NCBI RefSeq assembly: GCF_023702715.1
Contig: NZ_CP098480.1
Location: forward strand, 2,790,001 to 2,854,000
Source of the DNA: Acinetobacter sp. C32I
GTDB lineage: Bacteria; Pseudomonadota; Gammaproteobacteria; Pseudomonadales; Moraxellaceae
Direction of reading: 5' to 3'
Length of the DNA stretch: 64,000 nt
The translations under genes were made by a program, and so were the position numbers. Each line of letters begins with the position of its first letter. The stretch's first letter is position 1. Of the stretch, positions 37,420 through 46,785 are shown piece after piece. The notes under the pieces are model-generated. The model made no database searches. It was not told the origin of the DNA and saw only the letters and a list, made by a program, of their open reading frames with translations.

Positions 37420-38526
37420 ATGACAACAACAGCATCCACAATTAAATTTGCCTACTGGGTTCCCAATGTGAGTGGCGGTCTCGTTGTAAGCAATATTGAA
37501 CAACGCACTGACTGGAGCTATGACTATAATGTACGCCTCGCACAAGCAGCGGAACGCAGCGGCTTTGAATACGCCCTCACACAAATCCGTTTTACCGCTG
37601 GCTATGGCGCAGAAAACCAACATGAATCCGTGAGTTTTAGTCATGCTTTATTGGCAAAGACCGAAAAACTCAAAGTAATTGCAGCGATTCTACCCGGCCC
37701 TTGGAAGCCTGTACTTGCGGCTAAACAGCTAGCAACCATTGACTACCTTACCCAAGGGCGTATTGCGATTAATGTGGTTAGCGGCTGGTTTCGTGGCGAA
37801 TTTGATGCGATTGGTGAACCTTGGCCTGAGCATGATCAACGTTATGTTCGCTCAGAAGAATTTATTCGTACCCTCAAAGGTATCTGGACAACTGACAATT
37901 ACAGCTTTGATGGCAAATATTACCAATTCCAAAATTACACGCTTAAACCGAAACCTTTGCAAAAACCTTATATCGAAGTGTTTCAAGGCGGTAGTTCCCG
38001 TGCAGCACGTGATATGGCTGCGCGTGTATCGGACTGGTATTTTACCAACGGCAATAGCGTTGAAGAAATCAAAAAACAGGTTGATGATGTCCGCAGCAAA
38101 GCAAAGTTAGCCAACAGACAAGTCAAGATTGGAGTCAATGCTTTTATTATCGCACGTGATACTGAGGAAGAAGCCAAAGCCGTACTGAATGAAATCATTG
38201 CTCAAGCTAACGTCGAAGCAGTGAATGCCTTCGGTGATGCGACTCGTGAAGCAGGTGCAGCAGCGCCTGAGCGTGAGGGCAATTGGGCAAAATCGACCTT
38301 TGATGATCTGGTGCAATATAACGATGGCTTTAAAACCAATCTAATCGGGACGCCGCAGCAAATTGCGGAACGTATTGTGGCCCTAAAAAATGTGGGGGTT
38401 GATCTGGTGCTTTCAGGCTTTCTGCATTTCATTGAAGAGGTTGAATATTTTGGAGAAAAAGTTCTACCCCTTGTCCGTCAACTGGAACAACAACAGGAGC
38501 AGCATCTCGCAGCAAAATCAGCGTAG
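37420..38526 (+). CDS. sfnG: Dimethylsulfone monooxygenase, FMNH2-dependent
   Basis: A 368-residue luciferase-like monooxygenase matching SfnG (KFAYWVPNVSGGLVVSNIEQ, HESVSFSHALLA, NVVSGWFRGEFDAIGEPW). SfnG splits dimethylsulfone to methanesulfinate using FMNH2 from MsuE, so sulfur can be used when sulfate is scarce. The ATG at 37420 has GGAGG 9 nt upstream; an in-frame ATG at 37405 overlaps that site. The methanesulfonate enzymes MsuC/MsuD are not in the window. Confidence 0.92.
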   Translation: MTTTASTIKFAYWVPNVSGGLVVSNIEQRTDWSYDYNVRLAQAAERSGFEYALTQIRFTAGYGAENQHESVSFSHALLAKTEKLKVIAAILPGPWKPVLAAKQLATIDYLTQGRIAINVVSGWFRGEFDAIGEPWPEHDQRYVRSEEFIRTLKGIWTTDNYSFDGKYYQFQNYTLKPKPLQKPYIEVFQGGSSRAARDMAARVSDWYFTNGNSVEEIKKQVDDVRSKAKLANRQVKIGVNAFIIARDTEEEAKAVLNEIIAQANVEAVNAFGDATREAGAAAPEREGNWAKSTFDDLVQYNDGFKTNLIGTPQQIAERIVALKNVGVDLVLSGFLHFIEEVEYFGEKVLPLVRQLEQQQEQHLAAKSA

Positions 38527-38572
38527 TTTTCAGCATTAAATAAGAAGAAAAACAAAAGAAATGGCAAATACT

Positions 38573-38601
38573 CCCCAAGGCTCGGCTTGGGGCTTTTTTA
38601 T
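38573..38601 (+). terminator. sfnG terminator
   Basis: Arms CCCCAAG (38573-38579) and CTTGGGG (38586-38592) followed by a long T-run on the plus strand. Confidence 0.85.
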
Positions 38602-38602
38602 T

Positions 38603-39016
38603 TTAACGGGTCTCAATTTCTCGCATGACGGTTTCAACCGAATAACGACACCACTGCGACAATTGTTCAATAAAGTCATTTAATTGTGGTGGATTAAAGT
38701 GACTAACAATCATATAGCAGGCGTTGCCGAGAATTTTAAAACACTCATCCACTTGCTCATATTGTTTGACCAAACGCTCAACCTCAATAAAAGCTTGCTG
38801 ATCATTCATAAACAATTGGATGAATTGTTTATGTTCGTATTTTATCGCGACAGTGTAATTTTTGATAATGCCTGCATCCATTAACTGTGCAATACGAGCG
38901 CCAACGGCCTGCCCAGTCCGATGCACCCGCTGTCCAATTTCTTTATGACTCAGACGCGAATCTTGTTTTAGCAGTTCAATAATTTTTAAGTCGATGGGAT
39001 CAAGTTCAATATTCAT
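38603..39016 (-). CDS. Lrp/AsnC-family transcriptional regulator
   Basis: A 137-residue regulator with the AsnC HTH (LSHKEIGQRVHRTGQAVGAR, about 22-41) and a short ligand domain. It is divergent from the isochorismatase-fold gene at 39121 with about 100 nt between, so that gene is its likely target. Slightly shorter than typical Lrp proteins. Confidence 0.87.
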   Translation of the reverse strand: MNIELDPIDLKIIELLKQDSRLSHKEIGQRVHRTGQAVGARIAQLMDAGIIKNYTVAIKYEHKQFIQLFMNDQQAFIEVERLVKQYEQVDECFKILGNACYMIVSHFNPPQLNDFIEQLSQWCRYSVETVMREIETR

Positions 39017-39120
39017 TTTTCATTACGAAAGAAAACCAGCAACAATGCTTTCATTTGAATATAGCCGATTTCTCAGTTTCACCCTACTCTTGTTTTATCT
39101 CAATCTTGGACCTAAAAACA

Positions 39121-39663
39121 ATGAAACAAGCCTTACTGATTATTGATGTTCAAAATGACTATTTTAAAAATGGCAAAATGGAATTGGTCAATCCAGACCT
39201 CGCTCTGGCGAAAACCAACCAATTGGAAGATTATTTTATTCAAAATAATTTACCGATTATTTATATTCAGCATATTAATCCTACCTCAGCCAGTTTTTTT
39301 CAGGAAAATACCGTCGGTGTTGAATTACACCCACAACTGAAAGTGACCGAGAACTCAATCATTATTGAAAAGCATTTCCCCAATAGCTTTCTAGAAACCC
39401 ATCTTCAAGCCATCCTTGAACAGCATCAAGTTGAACAGTTAGTGATCACAGGTATGATGACCCATGTCTGTATTGACTCAGGGACACGTGCAGCCAAAGA
39501 GCTTGGCTACCAACCAATTGTCATTGCCGACGCCACTGCAACCCGAGATCTCGAATATGCAGGTAAAATCGTCAAAGCAGTTGATGTACAAACGGCGTTC
39601 TTATCTGCACTGGGTTTCTTCGCCACTGTACAAAACACCGCAGATTTTTTAGCAAACCATTAA
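39121..39663 (+). CDS. Isochorismatase-fold cysteine hydrolase
   Basis: A 180-residue hydrolase of the nicotinamidase/isochorismatase superfamily with a complete triad: Asp9 (LIIDVQNDYF), Lys84 (IIEKHFPNSF) and Cys117 (MMTHVCIDS). I chose the ATG at 39121; the 22 codons before it do not resemble the family. The substrate is not known. Third member of this fold in the window, and not closely similar to the YcaC-like pair. Confidence 0.88.
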   Translation: MKQALLIIDVQNDYFKNGKMELVNPDLALAKTNQLEDYFIQNNLPIIYIQHINPTSASFFQENTVGVELHPQLKVTENSIIIEKHFPNSFLETHLQAILEQHQVEQLVITGMMTHVCIDSGTRAAKELGYQPIVIADATATRDLEYAGKIVKAVDVQTAFLSALGFFATVQNTADFLANH

Positions 39664-39677
39664 ACAATGCAGATAAA

Positions 39678-39705
39678 AAAAGAGCGTTCCATCGAACGCT
39701 CTTTT
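39678..39705. terminator. Bidirectional terminator
   Basis: Perfect 12-bp stem (39678-39689 with 39694-39705) with CATC loop between the convergent hydrolase and acs genes. Confidence 0.88.
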
Positions 39706-39721
39706 CACATTTGCATCGGGT

Positions 39722-41665
39722 TTATCGGTTTGGATAAACCGTCGCAATCAAATGATCAACCACAGCAGGTTCTGCCAGTGTTGAAGTATCACCAAGCGTA
39801 TCAAGTTCATTGGCAGCAATCTTTCTCAAGATACGGCGCATGATTTTACCTGAACGGGTTTTTGGCAAAGCAGGTGCCCAATGCAGTGCATCTGGGGTTG
39901 CTACAGGACCAAGTACTTTACGCACCCAATTCACCAGCTCTTTACGTAGCTCTTCAGATTCCGGCACATCAGCTTGTAAAGTGACAAAGGTACAAATCCC
40001 CTGTCCTTTAATCTCATGCGGCATGCCCACCACCGCAGCCTCAGCCACGGCCTCATGTGCCACCAAAGCACTCTCAATCTCGGCTGTCCCTAGGCGATGG
40101 CCTGATACGTTGAGGACATCATCAACACGCCCAGTAATCCAGTAGTAGCCATCGGCATCTCGACGTGCACCATCACCAGTGAAATAACAGCCTTTAAAGG
40201 TCGAGAAATAGGCTTCAATAAAGCGTTGTGGATCACCCCAAATGGTTCGCATTTGACCCGGCCATGAATCTTTAATCACCAGATTGCCTTCGGTTGCACC
40301 TTCAAGCTCATTGCCCTCGCCATCCACCAAGGCAGGTTGTACCCCAAAGAATGGACGTGTCGCTGAACCTGGTTTTAAGGCTGTTGCACCCGGTAATGGT
40401 GAAATTAAAATGCCACCTGTTTCAGTTTGCCACCATGTATCGACAATTGGACAACGACCTTCACCGACCACCTCGTGATACCAGTTCCACGCCTCAGGAT
40501 TAATCGGTTCACCGACCGAACCCAGTAGGCGCAAACTACTACGATCACTTTCACGTACATAGGCATCACCTTCACGCATCATGGCACGAATCGCCGTCGG
40601 CGCGGTGTACAGAATGGTGATGTTATGCTTATCAATCACATGACCGATCCGTGCCCACGTTGGATATTGTGGAATCCCCTCGAACATCACCGTGGTGGTG
40701 GCATTACTCAGTGGGCCATAAAGTAAATAACTATGGCCTGTAATCCATCCCACATCTGCGGTACACCAATAGACATCATCTTCACGTAGATCGAAGACTT
40801 CTCTAAAAGTGGTGTTGACATAGACCAGATAACCACCTGTGGTATGCAATACACCTTTCGGCTTACCTGTTGAACCCGAGGTGTACAGAATAAAGAGTGG
40901 ATCTTCGGCTTTCATCGGTTCTGGCGGGCAGTGTTCGTCTACCTCCATGATGGCAAGGTGATACCAAACATCACGTGGCGCATTAAACTGAATTGGATTA
41001 CCGGTACGATGCACCACAATCACGTTTTCAACACTGCTGGTACCATCAATTTCTAAAGCGGCATCCACGTTTTCTTTCAATGGCAGTAACTTGCCACCGC
41101 GCATGCCAGCATCCGCAGTAATCACCAGTTTTGCTTGGCAGTCTTCAATCCGGCTTGCCAATGAATCTGGCGAGAAGCCACCAAATACTACACAATGCAC
41201 TGCGCCAATTCGTGCACAGGCGAGCATCGCAATTGCCGCCTCAGGCACCATTGGCATATACAGCACCACACGATCACCTTTGCGAATACCCTGTTTTTTG
41301 AGCACATTGGCAAAACGACAGACTTCATCATGTAGTTCAGAAAATGAGATGATTTTATGACGCGAAGGGTGATCACCTTCCCAAATAATCGCAGGTTTTA
41401 ATGGGTTATCTTTAAGATGACGATCTAAGCAATTGGCTGAGACATTCAACTCACCATCAGCAAACCATTCGATTTTGAAATTATCTTGATTAAAACTGGT
41501 ATTTTTGACCTGTGTAAATGGTTTGATCCATTCAATCTTGCTGGCTTCCTCTGCCCAAAATGCTTCTGGTTGCTCAATCGAATGCTGGTAACGTTTGAAA
41601 TAGTCTGCTTCAGAGATTCTTGCCGTTTCTTTGAATTTATCAGGCACTGGGTAGATTTCTTTCAT
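39722..41665 (-). CDS. acs: Acetyl-CoA synthetase
   Basis: A 647-residue AMP-forming synthetase. ATP-binding signature [12 protein letters not shown] (about 264-275), TWWQTETGG, and the C-terminal [11 protein letters not shown] with the catalytic, acetylation-controlled lysine. Converts acetate to acetyl-CoA for growth on acetate. Full length. Single gene with its own promoter region of about 340 nt. Confidence 0.98.
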   Translation of the reverse strand: MKEIYPVPDKFKETARISEADYFKRYQHSIEQPEAFWAEEASKIEWIKPFTQVKNTSFNQDNFKIEWFADGELNVSANCLDRHLKDNPLKPAIIWEGDHPSRHKIISFSELHDEVCRFANVLKKQGIRKGDRVVLYMPMVPEAAIAMLACARIGAVHCVVFGGFSPDSLASRIEDCQAKLVITADAGMRGGKLLPLKENVDAALEIDGTSSVENVIVVHRTGNPIQFNAPRDVWYHLAIMEVDEHCPPEPMKAEDPLFILYTSGSTGKPKGVLHTTGGYLVYVNTTFREVFDLREDDVYWCTADVGWITGHSYLLYGPLSNATTTVMFEGIPQYPTWARIGHVIDKHNITILYTAPTAIRAMMREGDAYVRESDRSSLRLLGSVGEPINPEAWNWYHEVVGEGRCPIVDTWWQTETGGILISPLPGATALKPGSATRPFFGVQPALVDGEGNELEGATEGNLVIKDSWPGQMRTIWGDPQRFIEAYFSTFKGCYFTGDGARRDADGYYWITGRVDDVLNVSGHRLGTAEIESALVAHEAVAEAAVVGMPHEIKGQGICTFVTLQADVPESEELRKELVNWVRKVLGPVATPDALHWAPALPKTRSGKIMRRILRKIAANELDTLGDTSTLAEPAVVDHLIATVYPNR

Positions 41666-42002
41666 AGCTCACTTCCTTGGTTTTTTATCTCATACCTTAG
41701 ATGTTCTCATCTATTACACGGGTATGTTTTGTTCTCACTTGCAGTATTGACACCATTTACAAGTGCAAACAATGCGGCTTTGGTCGTAGAAATGTCAGGA
41801 CTTTTAATCTTTCGACCTTGACTAAGTTATAGGTTAAAATAACAAAGACGACGCTTTTACGATCAATTTATTTTCAAAAATTTACTCAAAATAATTTAAA
41901 TTTGAACTGCTTGTCTATGCTTTTTGTTTTTAAAATAAGTGATTATTTTGATCATTGCCAAAAGCTTAAAAGATTTAATAATCAGAAAAATAGGAATGTT
42001 CT
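41666..42002. other. acs/DUF805 divergent control region
   Basis: About 340 AT-rich bases. An inverted repeat CACTTG..CAAGTG (about 41736-41765) lies upstream of acs and could be a regulator site; no clear promoter boxes and no small gene are supported. Confidence 0.35.
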
Positions 42003-42566
42003 ATGTTTGATCCCGCAACAACTGTGCAAGTACAGCCAATGAGTGACTATCCGCTCTCCCCAAATGGTCGCTTCAACCGTCTCAGCTATATCGCTTGGTA
42101 TGGTTTACTCAGCTTCATATGTATGGCTGCTTTTTTCGGTATTTTTGCCTTCGCTGGCCTTTTTAGTCTCAGTCATGTCGATGAAACCTTCTTTTCTACA
42201 TTTTCAGGTCTTACCATCTTTGCTTTGATCGCACTGTGGTTAGTCGCATTTTATTTGCAAATCGTGTTTTTGATTCGTCGTCTGCACGACTTAAATAAAA
42301 CTGGCTGGCTATGTTTACTGCTCTTGGTTCCAGTGCTGCAATTTTTATTTACTTTATATGCCTTATTGGCACCTGGAACACCGCATCGCAATGATTATGG
42401 TGATGTTCGCCCCTCTCGTGGATGGGAAAAACTACTGGCATGGCTGATGATTTTGGTCAGCTTACTGATGATGTCAGGTATCTTCATTTTTGCGTATTAT
42501 TTTGCTAGCCCAGATCTCTGGGAAGCACCAACTCAAATCATTCAAAATACCACCGAATATTTTTAA
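42003..42566 (+). CDS. DUF805 membrane protein
   Basis: A 187-residue membrane protein with four hydrophobic segments. The family motif GRFNRLSYIAWY and the cytoplasmic IRRLHDLNKTGWLCL are clear. DUF805 proteins are widespread inner-membrane proteins without a known role. It is followed after about 130 nt by mscS. Confidence 0.88.
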   Translation: MFDPATTVQVQPMSDYPLSPNGRFNRLSYIAWYGLLSFICMAAFFGIFAFAGLFSLSHVDETFFSTFSGLTIFALIALWLVAFYLQIVFLIRRLHDLNKTGWLCLLLLVPVLQFLFTLYALLAPGTPHRNDYGDVRPSRGWEKLLAWLMILVSLLMMSGIFIFAYYFASPDLWEAPTQIIQNTTEYF

Positions 42567-42698
42567 ACGACCGTATTCAAGCGAATTGATTTAATCATCA
42601 TGGGAAACAAAGACTGAATTTTGCATGCGTGTTGGCAATAAATTCATTATGATTGCTTCCCTCATTTACTCCTTCCTTTGCGAAATAGAGATCTTGCT

Positions 42699-43670
42699 GT
42701 GGCAAATGAACAAACAACATTGACTGAAGTGGCGAAAGATACAGGTGCGCTGATTCATCAAGCCAGCACCAAGACCACTGAAACGGTTTTGGCCCATACT
42801 GAAAAGTACCACGATGCCTATACCACGATTGATAAAATCATGGACAGCTTTTGGGAGCGTATTCCCTATATCGGGATTGCGATTACCGTTTTCATTATCT
42901 TTTGGTTGCTCACCAAGTTGTTTAAACTCTTTATTCGCAAGACTTTAGAAAATCGCAGCTATACTCGTCAAAATTTAGTATTGGTACTGAATCGGGTCGG
43001 TAGTACCTTTATTATCTTCTTCGGCTTCTTGATCGCGCTGGTGATTGCCATCCCAGGCTTTACCCCAAGTCAGTTGATTGGTGCACTCGGTATTGGTTCG
43101 GTTGCGATCGGTTTTGCTTTCAAAGATATTTTTCAAAACTTATTGTCAGGGATTCTGATTCTGATCAGCGAACCGTTTCGTATCGGTGATGATATTGTGG
43201 TGAATGGTTTAGAAGGCAATGTGGAAGATATTCAAATCCGAGCAACCTTCTTACGTTCGCCTGATGGCCGTCGCATCGTGATTCCAAATGCCACGGTGTA
43301 TACCAGCGCCGTTACCGTCAATAATGCTTATCAACGTCGTCGTTGTGAGTTTGTGGTCGGTATTGGCTATGAAGATGATATGCAAAAAGCCAAGAAGATT
43401 ATTCTGGATATCTTAGACCGTAATCTGAATGTGCTGAGCCAACCCGGCTTCTCGGTCAATGTCACCGCACTGGCAGATTTCTCAATTAATTTAACGGTAC
43501 GCTGGTGGGTCAATACCACTGAAACCAGCACCTCAGCCTCTATCAGTGAAATTCAAGAATTGGTGGTGACTGCCTTTGACGAGAAAGGCATTTCAATTCC
43601 TTATCCAGTACAAGAAGTCAAAGTCTATCGTGGTGATCAATCTGAGCAGAGCGATACTTTAGACAAATAA
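42699..43670 (+). CDS. mscS: Small-conductance mechanosensitive channel, MscS family
   Basis: About 323 residues. Three membrane segments precede the Gly/Ala-rich pore helix (QLIGALGIGSVAIGFAFKD) and the beta domain (GDDIVVNGLEGNVEDI). Opens under membrane tension to release solutes. I favour GTG at 42699, with GAGA upstream; a TTG at 42678 would add seven residues without a ribosome binding site. The 3' end overlaps convergent rsmE by 12 nt. Confidence 0.92.
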   Translation: MANEQTTLTEVAKDTGALIHQASTKTTETVLAHTEKYHDAYTTIDKIMDSFWERIPYIGIAITVFIIFWLLTKLFKLFIRKTLENRSYTRQNLVLVLNRVGSTFIIFFGFLIALVIAIPGFTPSQLIGALGIGSVAIGFAFKDIFQNLLSGILILISEPFRIGDDIVVNGLEGNVEDIQIRATFLRSPDGRRIVIPNATVYTSAVTVNNAYQRRRCEFVVGIGYEDDMQKAKKIILDILDRNLNVLSQPGFSVNVTALADFSINLTVRWWVNTTETSTSASISEIQELVVTAFDEKGISIPYPVQEVKVYRGDQSEQSDTLDK

Positions 43671-44369
43671 TCGCCCCAATATATTCGATACGGCTGTTTC
43701 AGTTCGCAAAATTCGGTTGCCTAAGCTCATTGCTTGGCAGCCGTTTTTGATGAGTAGATCGACCTCATAAGGAATAAATCCTCCTTCTGGACCAATGATC
43801 ACACTACAAGGCTGTTGAATTGCATACGGCATTGGCTGCTCAGCATAAGGATGCGCCACATAAGCAGGCTGTTCTGCGCTGATCAATGTGGGTAAAACAT
43901 CTTCAACAAAAGGTTTAAAACGTTTATACAGCTGGATTTCGGGTGCTATGGTATCGCCCGCCTGCTCCAAGCCCAAAGTCACATAATCATTCAGTTGCTG
44001 TAAAAAAGGCGTTTGCCAATAGCTTTTATCTACGCGATAACTATGAATCAGGCTAATCCGTTCCACCCCAAGCGTCACCGCATCCATGATGATACGACGC
44101 AATACTTTAGGGCGTGGCAAGGCCAAAATTAGATGCACGGGAAGCTTTGCAGGAACCGCTTCTGTTTGAACTGGACGAACAGCAATACATGCTTCGCTGA
44201 TAGCGACCACCTCAGTTAAGTAGCGCTGACCTGCACGAATCCCAACTTTTAAAGTATCCCCAACATTGAGCTGTAAGTGCTGGCGTAAATGCTGTAATTG
44301 CCTAGGCTGGCTAATCTGCCAGACCTCCGCTGAAGTACACTGATCTGGCTCGAGTAAAACAATATTCAT
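43659..44369 (-). CDS. rsmE: 16S rRNA m3U1498 methyltransferase
   Basis: A 236-residue SPOUT methyltransferase. The knot motifs LILALPRPKVLRRIIMDAV and IIGPEGGFIPYEVDLL, then the C-terminal LGNRILRTETA, match RsmE, which methylates U1498 of 16S rRNA. It overlaps the end of waaA by 4 nt (ATGA), so the two are translationally coupled. Confidence 0.96.
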   Translation of the reverse strand: MNIVLLEPDQCTSAEVWQISQPRQLQHLRQHLQLNVGDTLKVGIRAGQRYLTEVVAISEACIAVRPVQTEAVPAKLPVHLILALPRPKVLRRIIMDAVTLGVERISLIHSYRVDKSYWQTPFLQQLNDYVTLGLEQAGDTIAPEIQLYKRFKPFVEDVLPTLISAEQPAYVAHPYAEQPMPYAIQQPCSVIIGPEGGFIPYEVDLLIKNGCQAMSLGNRILRTETAVSNILGRLFV

Positions 44370-45685
44370 GACAATGCTGTTTGCTGTAAATAGTGATCAA
44401 GACATTGAATATGCTGCTGTAATGAGCCTTTATTTGCCTGTAACACCTGATCAGCCTGTCGAATCAATTGCTGAGTCTGTGCATTATCCCCCAGGCAGGC
44501 TAATAACTGCTGCCCCACCTGTGCTGCATCCTCTCCAATCAGAATCCCTTGCTGAGCCACAAACTCATCCACAATGGTTTGAAAATTGAAATAACGTGGA
44601 CCAATGACGGTAGGCACTTTCAAGACCATCGGCTCTAAAATATTATGCCCACCACCTGGTTCATTCAATGAACCACCAACAAAACAGGCTTGGCTCAAGG
44701 CATACCAGAGCCACATTTCCCCCATACTATCGGCAAGAAATACTTGAGTATCCGCTTGAATGGATTGTTGCAGGCTACGGCGTTGAGTTTTTAAATTTAA
44801 ACTTTGGCAGACTTGGTACACCTCATCAAAACGTTCTGGATGACGCGGCACCACAATACAGAGCAAATTCGGATTTGAATTTAAATGCGGCTGTAATTGT
44901 TGCAGTAAACTTTGCTCTTCGGGCGCATGCGTACTGGCCAAAGTAATGATCTGACGATCCACCAAGTGCCAATCTTGTTTCAACTGCTGTGCTTGTTGCA
45001 GATAATGTTCTGGTGCTGAAATATCAAATTTAATATTACCAACCACCTGACTTTTGGCTTGATCTAAACCCAATCCAACATAACGCTGTTGGGTTGCCAC
45101 ATCTTGTGCCAATAGCCAAGTGAGTTGTTGCAGCATGGGTTGAGTTAAACGGCGGACCTTGCCATAACCTTTGGCCGATTTTTCGGAAAGACGTGCATTC
45201 AATAGAATACAGGGAATCTGTTGCTGTTGTGCTTCAGCAATTAAATTGGGCCAGATCTCTGTTTCAACCAATGCCAATAGCCGAGGCTGATACAGATTAA
45301 AAAATCGTTTTAATAACCCTTTTTGATCGACAGGCAAATATACCGCCTGAAATAAATCGAGATAAGGGGCTTTTAAAAACAGTGATTTTGCCCGAGCTTG
45401 CCCAGTCTTGGTGGTATTGGTGACCAAAACCGGATGTCCTAATTTTAAATAATGTTCAATTAAAGGCTGTGCCGCATTGGTTTCGCCCACAGAAACAGCA
45501 TGAAACCAAATTGCCCCTAAATTTTTAGCAGGCTGAAACGGCCCAAAACGCTCGATACATTCCTGCTGAAACAGCGCATCACTTTCTGCCCGTTGTTTGA
45601 TTTTCCAACGGTATAAGGGCTTGATACAAGCCAATAAAACGTTATACCAAAACGGTGTTTGCTGTGCTGCTGCGTTCTGCGCCAT
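44366..45685 (-). CDS. waaA: 3-deoxy-D-manno-octulosonic acid (Kdo) transferase
   Basis: A 439-residue inner-membrane-associated glycosyltransferase adding Kdo to lipid A precursor. Family segments: IWFHAVSVGETNAAQPLI, VTNTTKTGQARA, LLNARLSEKSAKGYGK and the GGSLNEPGGGHNILEPMV donor-binding motif. The usual N-terminal membrane helix is present. First gene of the waaA-rsmE pair. Confidence 0.97.
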   Translation of the reverse strand: MAQNAAAQQTPFWYNVLLACIKPLYRWKIKQRAESDALFQQECIERFGPFQPAKNLGAIWFHAVSVGETNAAQPLIEHYLKLGHPVLVTNTTKTGQARAKSLFLKAPYLDLFQAVYLPVDQKGLLKRFFNLYQPRLLALVETEIWPNLIAEAQQQQIPCILLNARLSEKSAKGYGKVRRLTQPMLQQLTWLLAQDVATQQRYVGLGLDQAKSQVVGNIKFDISAPEHYLQQAQQLKQDWHLVDRQIITLASTHAPEEQSLLQQLQPHLNSNPNLLCIVVPRHPERFDEVYQVCQSLNLKTQRRSLQQSIQADTQVFLADSMGEMWLWYALSQACFVGGSLNEPGGGHNILEPMVLKVPTVIGPRYFNFQTIVDEFVAQQGILIGEDAAQVGQQLLACLGDNAQTQQLIRQADQVLQANKGSLQQHIQCLDHYLQQTALS

Positions 45686-45953
45686 CCGAGACCATAATTT
45701 ACAAGGTGATTGCTGCTCATTATGCGGAAATTTATGATGTTTTGACAGTTAGACTTTTAAATGTGTTTTGAAGAAATATGGACTTCCTTTCTATATGCTT
45801 AGGCCAAATTATCTTGTAAATTAGCCAATTGCGCGATTTAGTCAATGGCTTAAAGAATTGATATGTTTTCACTCTAAAAGAAAAATCTATTTGAAATTTC
45901 ATTAGATCACGACACAACCATGAAAAGAAAAAAACGAACAAGGGATTAAGCAA

Positions 45954-46697
45954 ATGTATACTGCCCATAAACAAAAAGGATGTTTTCCAGCTGGAACTCG
46001 TATTATCACAGAGCAAGGTCTAGTTCCGATACAAGACATTAAAGTAGGTGATATGGTTCTGTCTAAGCCAGAATCTGGTGAGGGCGAGCTTTGCTATAAA
46101 TCTGTTATAAGCACAGCTTCTTATGAAGATAAAGAAATTTGGGATTTATGGTATTTTGAAATAAAGGCTAATACAAATCTTGCACAGCTCAATAAGGAAA
46201 AATTATTACGACTCTCTCGTAAAGGTAAATTGAACGGAATTGCTGCAACACCAAATCACCTATTTTGGGTCAAAGATATCGGTTGGACTCGTCTAGATAA
46301 ATTAAAAAATGGTCAAACCCTCAGAACACATGACGAAGAAACTTTTGCTTTGATTCTTATGGTGAATCCTTTACGTAGGACTACACTTTTAAATGTTGCT
46401 GGTAGTTATCATGTTCGCAATATTCTAGATGCTGAGCGTAAAGGTTTTGATGTTGACGATGTTGAATACTTTGATTTATGTGAATACGATGAAACAGGCT
46501 TATATAAAATTCTAGGTTGTGATGCATCTAGTCCATTTAATGTGAATCATCAAGAAATTCATGTTTTAACGGGAACATTTCATCAAAAAGTCTATAATTT
46601 CGAAGTCGCTGATCATCAAACTTATTTTATTACGGAAAAAGGACTATGGGTTCACGATATAAATTGTGTAGATATTCCTTCTGATTTATTACCTTAA
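45954..46697 (+). CDS. Free-standing Hint (Hedgehog/intein) domain protein
   Basis: A 247-residue protein that is almost all Hint domain. Splice/cleavage blocks: Cys10 in KGCFPAGTRI (block A), ATPNHLFWV with the TxxH motif (block B), NFEVADHQTYFI (block F) and WVHDINC at about 232-238 (block G, final Asn-Cys). Only 9 residues stand before Cys10 and 10 from the last Cys on. Such domains usually sit before the toxin part of polymorphic toxins, but no toxin or secretion domain is attached here and an in-frame stop lies just upstream (45921). Possible remnant or autocatalytic peptide-releasing unit. AAGGG lies 10 nt before the ATG. Confidence 0.85.
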   Translation: MYTAHKQKGCFPAGTRIITEQGLVPIQDIKVGDMVLSKPESGEGELCYKSVISTASYEDKEIWDLWYFEIKANTNLAQLNKEKLLRLSRKGKLNGIAATPNHLFWVKDIGWTRLDKLKNGQTLRTHDEETFALILMVNPLRRTTLLNVAGSYHVRNILDAERKGFDVDDVEYFDLCEYDETGLYKILGCDASSPFNVNHQEIHVLTGTFHQKVYNFEVADHQTYFITEKGLWVHDINCVDIPSDLLP

Positions 46698-46785
46698 GAT
46701 TTAGCCAATCATTTCGAGAGTTAAATAAAAAACTCATGCAATTTTGGTAAATCACATGAGTCATTTTTTAAAGTTTTAAAGCAGA

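Noticed and set aside
41486..41821. 111-codon plus-strand frame
   Set aside because: It is mainly the antisense shadow of the acs start and lacks a ribosome binding site.
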